Shown piece after piece: positions 8,713 to 18,075 of a stretch of DNA of 64,000 nt. How positions within the stretch are numbered: position 1 is the first letter of the stretch; each line of letters starts with the position of its first letter. Below the pieces are notes generated by a model. The model saw only the letters and a program-made list of their open reading frames with translations, had not been told where the DNA came from and made no database searches. Origin of the DNA: Palsa-1033 sp963735455. GTDB taxonomy: Bacteria; Chloroflexota; Limnocylindria; Limnocylindrales; CSP1-4. The translations under genes were made by a program, and so were the position numbers. The stretch lies in contig CAVTKZ010000001.1 of assembly GCA_963735455.1 (NCBI GenBank), positions 124,001 through 188,000 on the forward strand, given 5' to 3'.

Positions 8713-8718
8713 TACCCT
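8713..8718 (+). promoter_or_regulatory. -10 box of the hydroxyacid oxidase gene (leaderless)
   Basis: TACCCT with six bases to the ATG at 8725. CTGACC at 8691-8696 is a reasonable -35 with a 16-base spacer. Confidence 0.6.
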
Positions 8719-8724
8719 GTGCCG

Positions 8725-9762
8725 ATGACGACGATCGCCAACCTGCGCGAGTTCGAGGCGCTGGCCCGGGCGAGGCTCACCCCGGCCGCCTACGCCTACT
8801 ACGCCGGCGGCTCGTGGGACGAGCTGACCCTCAGGGACAACGAGGCGGCCTTCGCCCGCCACCGCCTGCTGCCGCGGGTCCTCGTCGACGTGGCCAGGGT
8901 GGATCCGACGACCTCGATCCTCGGCCACGATGTCGCCTTGCCGATCGGCTTCGCCCCGGCGTCCAGCCAGGCGCTGGCCCACAGCGAGGCCGAGGTGATC
9001 CCGGCCCGGGTCGCGGCGAACCGCGGCCTCGTCTTCTGCCTCTCGTCGTTCTCCAACCGCTCCCTGGAAGACGTGGCCGGGGTGGGCCGGGGCATGCGCT
9101 GGTTCCAGCTCTACGTCCAGAAGGATCGCGGCCGGTCCGAGGAGATGGTCCGCCGGGCGGCGGCCGCCGGCTACCGCGCGATCGTGCTGACGGTCGACCT
9201 GCCTACGACCGGCTACCGCGAGCGGGAGATCCGCGACCCAGTGGCCGAGACCGGCGCGCTGCCGAACATCGGCTGGGAGGAGGCCTACCACGGCTCGACC
9301 GTGGCCCTGATCGACGAGTCGCTGAGCTGGGCGGACCTGGCCTGGCTGCGCGGCCTGTCCGAGCTGCCGATCGTGATCAAGGGCATCCTCGATCCGGCTG
9401 ATGCCGCCCGGGCCGTCGATGCGGGTGCCGCGGGGATCGTCGTCTCCAACCATGGCGGGCGCCAGCTCGACCGGGCGCCGGCCAGCATCGATGCCCTCGA
9501 GCGGGTGGTGGACGCGGTCGCCGGCCGAGCCGAGGTCTACCTCGACGGCGGCGTCCGCCGGGGGACCGACATCGTGACCGCCCTGGCCCTGGGCGCCCGG
9601 GCCGTGTTCATCGGCCGGCCCTACCTGTATGCCCTGGCCGCCGCCGGTGAGGCGGGCGTCCTGCGTTGCGTCGAGATCCTCGAGGCGGAGCTGCGAACAG
9701 CGATGAAGCTGCTCGGCGCGCCGACCCTGGCCGGCCTGACCCGCGATCGGGTCCTGGGCTGA
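8725..9762 (+). CDS. FMN-dependent alpha-hydroxy-acid oxidase
   Basis: A 345-residue flavoenzyme oxidising an L-2-hydroxy acid (glycolate, lactate or similar) to the 2-oxo acid. Diagnostic features are YYAGGSWDELTLRDN at the N-terminus, the lysine segment PIVIKGILDPADAARAVDAG, and the catalytic His/Arg motif SNHGGRQLDRAPAS at about residue 240. The FMN-phosphate region YLDGGVRRGTDIVTALALGA and FIGRPYLYAL follow. The ATG at 8725 is chosen over GTG at 8719 because the -10 box then sits at leaderless spacing. It is the last of the DeoR-BtpA-oxidase group; a shared catabolic pathway is an inference from position. Confidence 0.92.
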   Translation: MTTIANLREFEALARARLTPAAYAYYAGGSWDELTLRDNEAAFARHRLLPRVLVDVARVDPTTSILGHDVALPIGFAPASSQALAHSEAEVIPARVAANRGLVFCLSSFSNRSLEDVAGVGRGMRWFQLYVQKDRGRSEEMVRRAAAAGYRAIVLTVDLPTTGYREREIRDPVAETGALPNIGWEEAYHGSTVALIDESLSWADLAWLRGLSELPIVIKGILDPADAARAVDAGAAGIVVSNHGGRQLDRAPASIDALERVVDAVAGRAEVYLDGGVRRGTDIVTALALGARAVFIGRPYLYALAAAGEAGVLRCVEILEAELRTAMKLLGAPTLAGLTRDRVLG

Positions 9763-10017
9763 GGGGTCCTGGGCTGACGCTGGCGGGGGCTCTCATCGGA
9801 AAAATGGCCGCCGCCGCCGCGAGCGCGCTCAGAACTGCACCGCGGCGACGGCGATGATGAGGGCGCGTCCGGACCGGTGATTTGACCGGCACGATCGCAC
9901 TAGTACGTTAGTCCTGAGGGTCCGCCGGTCAACGAACCGGACCGCACCGGACCGCACCAGTGCTCGCTGCCCGGTGCCGTCGGGCACCAAGCGCCTCGGG
10001 CAGCCCCAGAATCGACG
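9763..10017. other. Intergenic, nothing recognised
   Basis: Between the hydroxyacid oxidase stop and the hairpin at 10018 I see no convincing gene, repeat or RNA. Reading frames here are short and Arg-rich, typical of shadow frames at this base composition. Confidence 0.5.
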
Positions 10018-10043
10018 AAGCCGCCGGTTGGCGCCGGCGGCTT
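10018..10043 (-). terminator. Hairpin behind the von Willebrand TadG gene
   Basis: A perfect ten-base inverted repeat, AAGCCGCCGG and CCGGCGGCTT, with a six-base loop, lies 50 bases past the stop of the minus-strand gene. No long T tract follows, so it may be a weak intrinsic terminator or an mRNA end-stabilising hairpin. Confidence 0.55.
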
Positions 10044-10092
10044 CACTCGCATCTACGGCTCGGTCAGGCTGGCCGAGCCAGGCCCCCATGGA

Positions 10093-11779
10093 TCAAGGCC
10101 AGGTGTATTTCTCGGCGCTGGTGATCGGCGACGTGCCGCCCTGCGTCGTGACGATGACGTCGGCCTTCGTCCCGGACGTCCCCGGCGTCCACGAGCCGCC
10201 TGGATGGGCGACCGTGATCGAGGTGTCCGTGCTGGAGACGATGTTCCAGGTGATTCCGTCGATCCTGACCGAGAGCAGGCCGCTGAAATTATTGCCCGTG
10301 ATGTGGACGGCCGTGGTCGGTCCGCTGGAGCTGGTGACGACCGGCGTCGGATAGAGCTGGATGAGGTGCGCGCCGGAGCCGAGGATCTGGCCCGCGATCT
10401 GGTGGAAGACGCTGGGCAGGTCGCTGGCCTGGATCACGTGGAAGTAGTAGGTCAACGGGGGGGTCACGGAGTTGTCGTCCGGCGTGGCCAGCAGCTTCAT
10501 CATCGCCGGATCGTTGATGTTGGCGTCCAGCGGGGGGCCCTGGCCGATTGTGTAGGGATAGGGATTCGGCGTGTTGCCGAGCAGGATCGAGTAGGCGACA
10601 TCCGCCGAGCCGAGGTAGGCGCTGATGTCGGCCTGGATCGGCCGCTGGCCCGTGGCGCTCGTCGCGGCCAGGCCGTTCGGGCCCTGGTCGGGATTGGGGC
10701 GACCGTCGGACATGAAGATGACGACCCGCTGGACCCTGCCGCCGACGGGATTCCTGGCATGCGCGATGAGATCGGCGGTTGCCGTCTGCATCCCGAGCGC
10801 CGTGGGGGTGCTGCCGCTTGCGGTGATCGCGTTGATCTTCGTCGTGAGCCCCGCCGCCGTCGACTGTCCAGGCCGTCGGATCGGAGCTGGCGGTGGTCCC
10901 ACTGAACTGGGTGATCCCGACCTCGTTGCCGGTGGCACCGATGCCGCCGTTGCTGGCGAGGTCCGTGACCAGCTGGTCTGCGGCCTTCTTGGCCCAGAAG
11001 ATCCGCGGGCAGCCCAACGGGCAGCTCGGGTCGGAGCCGGAGTTGTCGCCGTTCATGCTGCCCGACTTGTCGATCACGAACTCGACGTCGTTGATGATCA
11101 CTGGCGCCGCGCCGCACGGCCCGCCGCAGGCGGCGGACGAGACGGCACCCGAGTTGCCGCTGCCGATCCCGACGACGTTGGCGAAGGCGTACTGGGTGGT
11201 GGAGCTGCCGCCCACGACGACGACGTTGCAGCGGTCGCCGACGAAGGGATTGCAGCTGGAGCTGCGCGTTGGTCCCGCGCCGGTGAATTGGGATGCGGTG
11301 ATCGTCCCGAGGGAATGGCTCGGATCGCAGGCCGCCGGGATGTCCCTGGCGATCAGGGGTCCGTTGGAATCCGCGCCGATCAGGCAGCGGAAGCTGATCG
11401 TATAGTCACAGTTCCCGGCGGCGATGTTCGCGTCGTCGACGCCGACCACGCACCGGGCGCCGATCGGCATGCCCGAATGGCGGAGGCTTGGGTAGTTCTT
11501 CAGGATCGTGCTGTTGACGAGCGTCGCCACGCTGGTCGCGGCGCCCGGGACTGAGCCGTCGACCGGCATCAGGGTGCCTCCGGCAAGGGCCGCACTGTCC
11601 GTTGTGTTGCGCAGGATCTGGCGGTTGTTGCGGAGCACGCCGAGATCGACGGCGAGGGCGGCGAAGGCGAGGACGACCACGATGACGAGCGCGAACAGGA
11701 CAATGATCTGGCCGTGCTCCTGCTCGGTGGCGGTCCGTGGGCGGAGGGTCTGAGCTCCGCGGGTTCGTCGGGTCTTCAT
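10093..11779 (-). CDS. TadG-like surface protein with von Willebrand A and TIG domains (one frame break)
   Basis: The N-terminus is a Flp-pilus type TadG segment with one membrane anchor (HGQIIVLFALVIVVVLAFAA) and the LRNTTDSAALAGG motif. A von Willebrand factor A domain follows with its metal-site motif DKSGSMN and a second strand, VVIFMSDGRPNPDQG. The C-terminus looks like an IPT/TIG immunoglobulin-like domain (VHITGNNFSGLLSVRIDG). It is likely exported, with the bulk outside the membrane. The frame breaks near 10856: one extra base in a C run (plus strand) separates TVDGGG from LTTKINAIT; removing it gives 561 residues. It follows the TadE gene at 11792 by 12 bases. Confidence 0.82.
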
Positions 11780-11791
11780 CTCAACGCACCG

Positions 11792-12316
11792 CTACTCGTG
11801 AATCATCTGGACGGTGGCGGAGATGTTGATCGAGGTCGGGAGGTCGATGATCGTGTTCCCGAGCAGGACCAGGTGCAGCGGAATCGGGTTGGCGAAGGGG
11901 TAGGTCACGGTGACCGTGACAGCATCACCAGCCACGCAGCTCCCGCCATTGCCCCAGGTGCACGACGTCGAGGTCACCAGGTGGGTGGTCGGGTCGACAT
12001 GGAAGCCCTGGGTCGCCGTCGAGACCGACGTGGGGTTCAGCCCGGCGCCGGCCGCGCCCTGGACCTGGTCGCTGACCTGGGTGTCGAAGGCTGGATCGGA
12101 CGGGTCGAGGAGGATGCCGTAGTGGGCTCCCTCGCGAGCCGCGTTGATGATCGACATCTTGGAGTAGAGCAGAAAGCCGAAGTAGAGGACGCTTCCCAGG
12201 ACGATGAGGAAGAGCGGGAAGATGATTGCGAATTCGACGAGTGCCTGGCCTCGATTGCGATTCTTCGTGGCAGTGCGCCGGCTGGCCTGCCGGCGGGCGC
12301 CATCTGGGTGGTTCAT
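11792..12316 (-). CDS. TadE-like pseudopilin
   Basis: A 174-residue protein with the TadE signature RGQALVEFAIIFPLFLIVLG followed by NAAREGAHYGILLDP. The Glu in VEFA is the conserved residue at the start of the membrane helix. A soluble domain of about 120 residues carries one probable disulfide (TSCTWGNGGSC) and ends in a hydrophobic beta-rich part. In Tad systems TadE/TadF are pseudopilins or export partners of TadG. GGAGGT lies 11 bases before the ATG, and a -10 box (TACAGT) lies 39 bases upstream of the likely transcript start, so this gene has a leader. It heads the two-gene operon with the von Willebrand TadG. Confidence 0.85.
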   Translation of the reverse strand: MNHPDGARRQASRRTATKNRNRGQALVEFAIIFPLFLIVLGSVLYFGFLLYSKMSIINAAREGAHYGILLDPSDPAFDTQVSDQVQGAAGAGLNPTSVSTATQGFHVDPTTHLVTSTSCTWGNGGSCVAGDAVTVTVTYPFANPIPLHLVLLGNTIIDLPTSINISATVQMIHE

Positions 12317-12361
12317 TCGCTACGCGGACCTCCGTGCTGCTCGCACCTCGAGCGAAGCCAC

Positions 12362-12367
12362 ACTGTA
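12362..12367 (-). promoter_or_regulatory. -10 box for the TadE/von Willebrand TadG operon
   Basis: TACAGT on the minus strand, about 45 bases ahead of the ATG at 12316. It gives a short leader that contains the GGAGGT ribosome-binding site. Confidence 0.45.
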
Positions 12368-12562
12368 TGGCCGGGACCTGTCAAAAGTCCTTACATTGGC
12401 CAGTACTTCTGGCGAATGCCGGTGCCCCGGCACACCGACCTGTGGGGTGCGGATCACTGACATCCGGAGACGGCGGGTCGCGCCGGATTTGCGCACAAGT
12501 CCTGCCTCCCGCAGTACGACTCTCCTGTTGCGGGGCCTCGCCGGGTGGACGACGCTGGGGGC

Positions 12563-12805
12563 ATGAAGTTGCGCATCGTTTCAGCTCTGCTGTGGTTCCT
12601 CGCCGGCTGGATCCTGGCCGGTGACGTTGCCTACGTGTTCGGGCTCAGCCAGCCGGTCGGGGCCGTCGTCGGGACCGCCTGGGCTGCCTTCGTGACGATC
12701 GACCCGAAGCACCTCATCTGGGGCGTCAGGTCCCAGGGCACCCCGCCGCGATTCAGCGGTCCACGCTCGGCGGCGCCCACGGCCCAGGTCGGCACCGGGG
12801 CGTAG
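12563..12805 (+). CDS. Small membrane protein
   Basis: An 80-residue frame starting MKLRIVSALLWFLAGWILAG, with two hydrophobic segments (residues ~4-24 and ~30-48) and a polar Pro/Ala-rich tail. A GTG at 12545 would add six residues. It is the only plus-strand gene inside the minus-strand TadE/TadG region and lies between two of its transcripts. No family is recognised; the hydrophobic pattern and ATG make it more likely real than not. Confidence 0.5.
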   Translation: MKLRIVSALLWFLAGWILAGDVAYVFGLSQPVGAVVGTAWAAFVTIDPKHLIWGVRSQGTPPRFSGPRSAAPTAQVGTGA

Positions 12806-12848
12806 CCCTGCCGGCAGCTCGAGCTGTCGGGCGCGATCAGCGATTGGA

Positions 12849-12875
12849 AGAGCCGCCGACAATGCCGACGGCTCT
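12849..12875 (-). terminator. Hairpin terminator behind TadG-like protein 1
   Basis: AGAGCCG and CGGCTCT form a seven-base stem with further internal pairing around CGAC/GCCG. It lies 26 bases after the stop of the minus-strand TadG gene. An almost identical hairpin is at 16183-16209, behind another TadG gene. Confidence 0.6.
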
Positions 12876-12900
12876 CACCTTGTGGCGAACGCTACCTGTA

Positions 12901-14749
12901 TCAGGGGACGATCAGGTGGACCGGATTGCCGAGGATTCGAGCCGTCCAGGTCGTGACGTCGTTTGACGTCGTGGTCCCGGACACGGTGTTGAACATCGAG
13001 TACTGCATCTTCCACCAGCCATCCTGGTCGCCGGTGTACGACGCGGGGATCGGCACGTCGAGCGTCAGCCAGCAGCCGTTGAACAGCCCTACCGAGCCGC
13101 CGTTCGAGGTCTGGACGGAGCTGTTCGAGGGCGAGCTGTTGGAGTTCGAATTGCACGCGCCGTTGCGGGCTGAGTTCGTCGTGCCCGTGGCGGCGCTGTA
13201 CGTGAACGGGGTTGGGGCATAGCTGGTCGGGGAGGTCGGGATCAGGACCCGCAGGGTCGCCGACATCGTGTTCGTGTCGCCCGGGTCCCAGAGATTGAGC
13301 TCGAGCGTCTTGCCGGCGTAGAACCGGGCGACCTGGGCCAGGTAGAACTCCGAGTTCACGGTGCTCGCGCCCGCGGTCAGGGGCGTGAACATCTGCATCG
13401 CGCCAAGGCCATAGACCGTCGGCAGGAGCGCCCCGCCCTGGTTGTCGTTGGCCAGGATCGCGAAGCTCTGCTCGCCGTTGGCCGTCTTCTGGTTGACCAG
13501 GTCGCCCTGGCCGGCCGGCGCGCTGGTCGTGGTGTGGAGGCGATAGACCGTCCCGTTCGGCCCCCCGCTCAATGGGTTGGCCGGGTTGAGCAGGTACCAG
13601 GCATCGTGGTAGTCGCGGGCGTCGCCGTACGGCACGTTCGTCTGCTTGCACTCGTTCGAGCCGCCTGGGCCGCCCATCGTCGAGTCGGAGGCGGCCTGGT
13701 CGGCGAACAGGCTGCCCGATGACTTGACGAGCGAGTCGTCGGAGATGTCGTAGGGCGTGTTGTGGGTGTTGAACAGCTCGTACCAGGAGCTGATCGGCGT
13801 GCCACCCCCGAACCAGTGGTCGCCCGTGCCGCTCGAGTTCAGCGTCGCGCAGAAGCCCGGATCGAAGATGTAGACCTTGCCCCCGGTCGTGTTGGGCGGC
13901 ATCGAGATCGCGTAGTTGTAGTAGCTGGTCGGGTCATAGCAGGCGCTCAGGCCGGCCGTCGTGCCGCAGGTCAGGGCCGGCGTGCTGGTGGCGGTGTCGT
14001 AGTAGGGCAGGTAGGCGTCGCCGTTGACGTTCTCCGCGCCCTCGCTGTTCATCGTGCCCCAGAAGCCGCCGGGGGTCAGGGTTTGGCCACCGACGTCCCG
14101 GAAGCAGGTCACGACCCCGTTGGCGCAGGTCGTCCCCGGTCCGCTCAGGTCGGCGTTGGTCGTGGTCATCACCCCGCCCTGGGTGAACGTCGCGTTGCGC
14201 ACGGCGCCGAACACCCCGAAGTAGTTCTGGGGGCTGCCCATCGGCACGGGCTGGGTGAAGAGCGCCTTGGAGTTGCGGCTGGCCTGGATCGTCTGGATCC
14301 CGAAGATCCGGATGAAGAACGTGTTGACCGGGGCCGAGATGGTCACATCCATCTGGTTCGGCATTGCCCCCGCTGACGGCGACCGAATCCTGCTGGGCGG
14401 TGATGGTCACGCCCGAGCCCGGCGAATAGCCGTTCTTGCTGGCCTCGGCCAGGGCGTCGCCAATCCCGGTCCCCAACGGATGGCTGCTCACGGTGCCCGG
14501 GTTGCCCGGCAGGTCGACGGCGCCGGCCAGCGCCGCGGCATCGGCCGCCCGCTGGACCCGCAGCGAGTTGCTCCAATACCAGCTGACGTCGATGACCAGG
14601 GCGATGAAGCCGGTCAGGACGAAGATCGACAGGACGAACAGGACCAGGATCTGGCCACGCTGGGCACGGGTCCGGGGCGTGGTCACGGGCAGTGCTCGCC
14701 CGGCCGCCCGGCCCGCGGAGATCGAGCGCAACGTGGGTCTCACGATCAA
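12901..14749 (-). CDS. Large TadG-like surface protein 1 (one frame break)
   Basis: The N-terminus is TadG-type: RGQILVLFVLSIFVLTGF membrane anchor, then LRVQRAADAAALAGAVDLPG. A beta-rich extracellular part of more than 450 residues follows, not typical of textbook TadG. Motifs shared with the paralogues at 16246 and 18076 are PVPMGSPQNY, GFWGTM, VYIFDPGFC, GTGDHW, YELFNTHNT, AGKTLELNLWDPGD and the ending ILGNPVHLIVP. The frame breaks at 14367-14371, where one extra base in a run of five separates AVSG from AMPNQMDVTIS; removing it yields 615 residues. The start is TTG (14749) or GTG (14743), overlapping the upstream TadE stop region. Confidence 0.8.
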
Positions 14750-14750
14750 C

Positions 14751-15419
14751 CTAGGACGTCGGGTTGAACTGCATGACCGTGACGTCGGTCATCCCGATCG
14801 CCGCCGCCTGGTTCCCGCCGATCAGGCGCATCGCGCCGGCCAGCGGGGTGGTCAGGCGGTAGGTGTAGGAGATCGAGACCCCGATCGAATCGACCGCGTT
14901 GGCATACGTGTTGCCGGCCAGGTTCGAACGCGCGCAGGCGTTCCAGGACATCGCCCCAGGCTGGAAGTTGACCTGGGTCCCGTCGGCGAGGGTGTAGGGC
15001 GCGGCGGTGTACAACCAGTCGTTGTCCAGCCCGAGGGTGTCCTTGCCGGCCGAGATCAGCCTCGAAGATCCGGATTCTCGAGACCTGCCCGACCGGGATC
15101 GGCGAGCCGGACGAGGTCAGGATCCGATTGACCGCCTCGATGATCGTCGGGTCGACGCTGCCGGCATTGGGCGAATCGCCGCTGTTGCAGCCGAGCTTGC
15201 CGCCGCCGTTGACCAGGTCGGCCCCGATCCGGGCGCCCTCGCGGGTGGCGTACTGCAGGGTCAGCTGGTGGTTGAAGGCGAAGCCGAGCTCGACCATGCT
15301 CAGCAGCAGGACCAGGAAGAGCGGCACGAGCAGGGTGAACTCGACGACCCCCTGGCCACGCTGCGCCTCCCGGCCGCGTCCCGTCCAGGGCGCCGCACGC
15401 CGACGCCCCGGTCGATCAC
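14751..15419 (-). CDS. TadE-like pseudopilin (frame breaks)
   Basis: TadE signature RGQGVVEFTLLVPLFLVLLL, then LQYATREGARIGADL. The C-terminus reads SYTYRLTTPLAGAMRLIGG and VMQFNPTS, like the TadE at 19795. GTG at 15419 overlaps the upstream stop as GTGA, the same junction as in the 20472/20469 pair. The frame is broken between the start and RGQG, and again near 15060 (RIRIFEADL versus ISAGKDTLG); three extra bases would restore a 221-residue protein. It is immediately upstream of the TadG-like gene, so coupled export is likely. Confidence 0.72.
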
Positions 15420-16072
15420 AGGATCGGCTCCATCCGCATCTCGTTGGCCCGGGTGATCGTGAAGGTTCCCGACGTGAGCGGGACGAAGTTGGGCAGCGGG
15501 GTGTGCCAGGCGTACGTGTAGGAGACCTGGACCCCGATCGTGTCGCGGGTCCGCAGGGCGTTGCTCGGACAGCCGTTCAGGTAGTCGCAGCGGCCACCCG
15601 CGCCGGTCGTCGAGATTGGGCAGGCCCTCGGGATAGTTGGCCGTGGTCAGCTTGAACGGCAGCGCTGGCCGAGCCACCGTAGGCGCTGCAGTCGGTCGGG
15701 CTGGTCGTGTCGCGGACCCAGACGTTGCCCGACCCGGCGTAGCTGCCGCTCACCGGACCGCCGGAGGCGTTGGCCCGGTAGATGACGATCTGGCCGATCT
15801 TCGAGTCGCATCCACCGGCGAGGTCATGTCGCTCAGGACCTGCTTGATGATCTGGCAGTCGGCCCCGTGCGTTCGAGCCGGCCTCGGCCCCGATGAGCGA
15901 GGCGTCACGGGTCGAATAGTTGGCGCTCAGGACGGCGTTGAAGGCGAACGCGAACTCGATCGTGGCCAGCAGCAGGACCAGGAAGATCGGGAAGACCAGG
16001 GCGAACTCGACCAGGGCCTGACCGGCGGCCCGCGGCCTGGGCGCGACCTGGCGGAGGATTCGAGCGGTCCAT
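15416..16072 (-). CDS. TadE-like pseudopilin (several frame breaks)
   Basis: Pieces of a TadE-like protein are spread over three frames: QALVEFALVFPIFLVLLLA, then NYSTRDASLIGAEAGSNA, KIGQIVIYRANASGG and the ending NEMRMEPIL. The ending and the AGSNA region match the TadE at 20469 closely, so the two are paralogues. The ATG at 16072 (MDRSNPPPGRAQAA) fits after removing one extra G near 16035. At least three breaks exist. It heads the second TadE-TadE-TadG module. I treat the breaks as sequence errors because the conserved motifs are all present. Confidence 0.65.
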
Positions 16073-16182
16073 GAGCTCCGAGTTCAGCCGATGGCGGTGT
16101 GACTGAGCGCGGGCCCCGGACAATGGCGTGCCGGCCGCGGCCCGAGCCAATAGGGCGAAATGCCTAACGGCCAAAGCAAGGA

Positions 16183-16209
16183 AGAGCCGCCGGCAGTGCC
16201 GACGGCTCT
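16183..16209 (-). terminator. Hairpin terminator behind TadG-like protein 2
   Basis: AGAGCCG...CGGCTCT stem with internal CGGC/GCCG pairing, 37 bases past the minus-strand TadG stop. A T-rich stretch (TTCCTTGCTTT) follows on that strand. Nearly identical to the hairpin at 12849-12875. Confidence 0.68.
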
Positions 16210-16245
16210 GTCCTGGTCTGCGAGGCGGGCTCCGGCCCGCCGGGG

Positions 16246-18018
16246 TCAGGGAACGACGAGGTGGACCGGGTTGCCCAGGACGTTGACTTCCCAGGTCGTC
16301 AGGTCGCTGCCGCCGCCGACCGTGTACTCGATCTTCCACCAGCCGGCCTGAGACTCGCCGGCAGGGGTAAGGCCGCCCGAGCCATAGCGTCGTCGGCAGC
16401 GGGAACGAGGATCTTGATCCACGAGTTCTGGAAGAAGGTGCCGCCGGACGTCAGCGTTGGGACAGCCGGCCGGCGGGGTGAGGCCACTCGTGCTGCCGCC
16501 GTTCGGCCTGGATGCAGGTGACCGCGAGCCGCTGGTGTGGCCCGACGAGGCATTGGCGTCGGCCGTGAACGTGAACGACGCCGGATTGTAGACGTTGCCG
16601 TCCGGGTCTGAGGACCCGGAGCCAGGCCCCGCCGCTCACGTCACCCGGGTCGAACAGGTCGATCTCGAGGGTCTTGCCGGCGGCCGTCTGGTCGATCTGG
16701 GCGAGGTAGAACTTCTGGGTGCCCAGGGCCAGGTTGTTGTAGGCCGCCATCCGGCCGCGCGCCGTGGACGTCGGCCGTGCCGCCGCCGGTGGCCATGATC
16801 GAGAACATGTTCTCGGCGTTCGTGCTGGCGTTGATCGTCGCGTCGGCTGGTCTTGGTCGTCGTGACCTGGACGCGGTACGTCCCGGCGGCCAGGCTGCTG
16901 GCGGTCGAGCCCACTGCCCTGGCCGATCAGCCACCACTTGTCGTGGTAGGCGCTGGCGCCGAGCAGTCGGTCACGCCGCCGCCCACCGCCGGGCCGCCGT
17001 TCGTGACGTCGGAGCCCTGCTGGTTCTCGAACAGCGTGCCGGAGCTCGCGACGATGCGTGTCGTCGGCGGTCGAGAAGGCGGTGCCCTGGGTGTTCCAGA
17101 CCGTGTAGTACGTAGATACCGGCGTTCGTCCCGCTCAGCCAGTGGTCACCGGTCCCCTGCGGGATGCCTGCCGGCGTTGTTGCCCATCGCGCAGAACGCG
17201 GGATCGAAGACGTAGATCGCCCCGCCGCTGCCGGTGAAGTCGACGGTGTACGAGTAGCCGTTCGGGTCGTAGTTCACGTTCGCCCCGCACGACGAGCCGC
17301 AGCTCGTGTTGTTGTTCGCAGGCGAGAACGCGTCACCGTTGGACTGGTTGCCGCCGCGGGTCTGGACCGAGCCCCAGAAGCCCTGGCTGTTGAGCTGGGA
17401 GCCGGTGAAGACCGTACCGCCGGGCAGCGACGGGCACGCCGCTCGCACCATTGCTGTTGCCGGCCGTGCTGCACGTCGCGTGGGTCGCGGTCAGGTCGAA
17501 GCAGCCGACGCCGTAGTAGGCCTGCGGGCTGCCCATCGGCACCGGCTGGACGTAGATCGCCTTGGCCGTCCGGGTGGCCGTGGATCGTGTTCAGGCCGAA
17601 GACGCGCATGAAGAAGGTCTGGACCGGGAGCCGAGACGGTCACGTCCAGCTGGCGCGGGTCGGTGCCCCCGTTGAGCGTGTCCTGGATCGGGGTGACCGT
17701 CACCCCACCGCCGGTCGTGTAGCCGTTCTTGGTCGCCTCGATCCGGGCGTAGGAATAGGCATTCGTCGTGTTGCCGGGCAGGTAGATCGCGCCGGCCAGG
17801 GCGGCCGCGTCGGCGGTCCGCTGGACGCGCAGGCTGTTGGCCCAGTACCAGGACACGTCGACGACGACGGCCACGATCCCGATCAGGGTGATGATCGCCC
17901 CGGCAAAGATGACCAGGATCTGGCCGTTCTGGCGGGCGGATCGGTGCCGTGGCCGGGCCCCGATCCGGCCACCGCCGGTCAGGGCCCGCCCGGGGTCAGC
18001 GTTCGGATTCGCGCGCAT
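16246..18018 (-). CDS. Large TadG-like surface protein 2 (many frame breaks)
   Basis: The intact N-terminal ~130 residues show NGQILVIFAGAIITLIGIVAVVVDVSWYW and LRVQRTADAAALAGAIYLPG. Downstream, the family motifs appear in changing frames: VPMGSPQAYYGV, GFWGSV, IYVFDPAFC, TYRVQVTTTK, FYLAQIDQTAAGKTLEIDLF and the ending near LGNPVHLVVP. Clear single extra bases are at about 17628 (SAP|VQTFF) and 17575 (IHATRTAKA). At least five breaks exist, and the length fits nine. The DNA of the anchor region and of the PVPMGSP region is nearly identical to TadG-like protein 3 next door, indicating recent duplication or gene conversion. Confidence 0.68.
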
Positions 18019-18075
18019 GAGGTTGTCTCAATTCTGTTGGAGCAGGAGTGGGCAACCCCCGCCGCGGGGCCAGGG

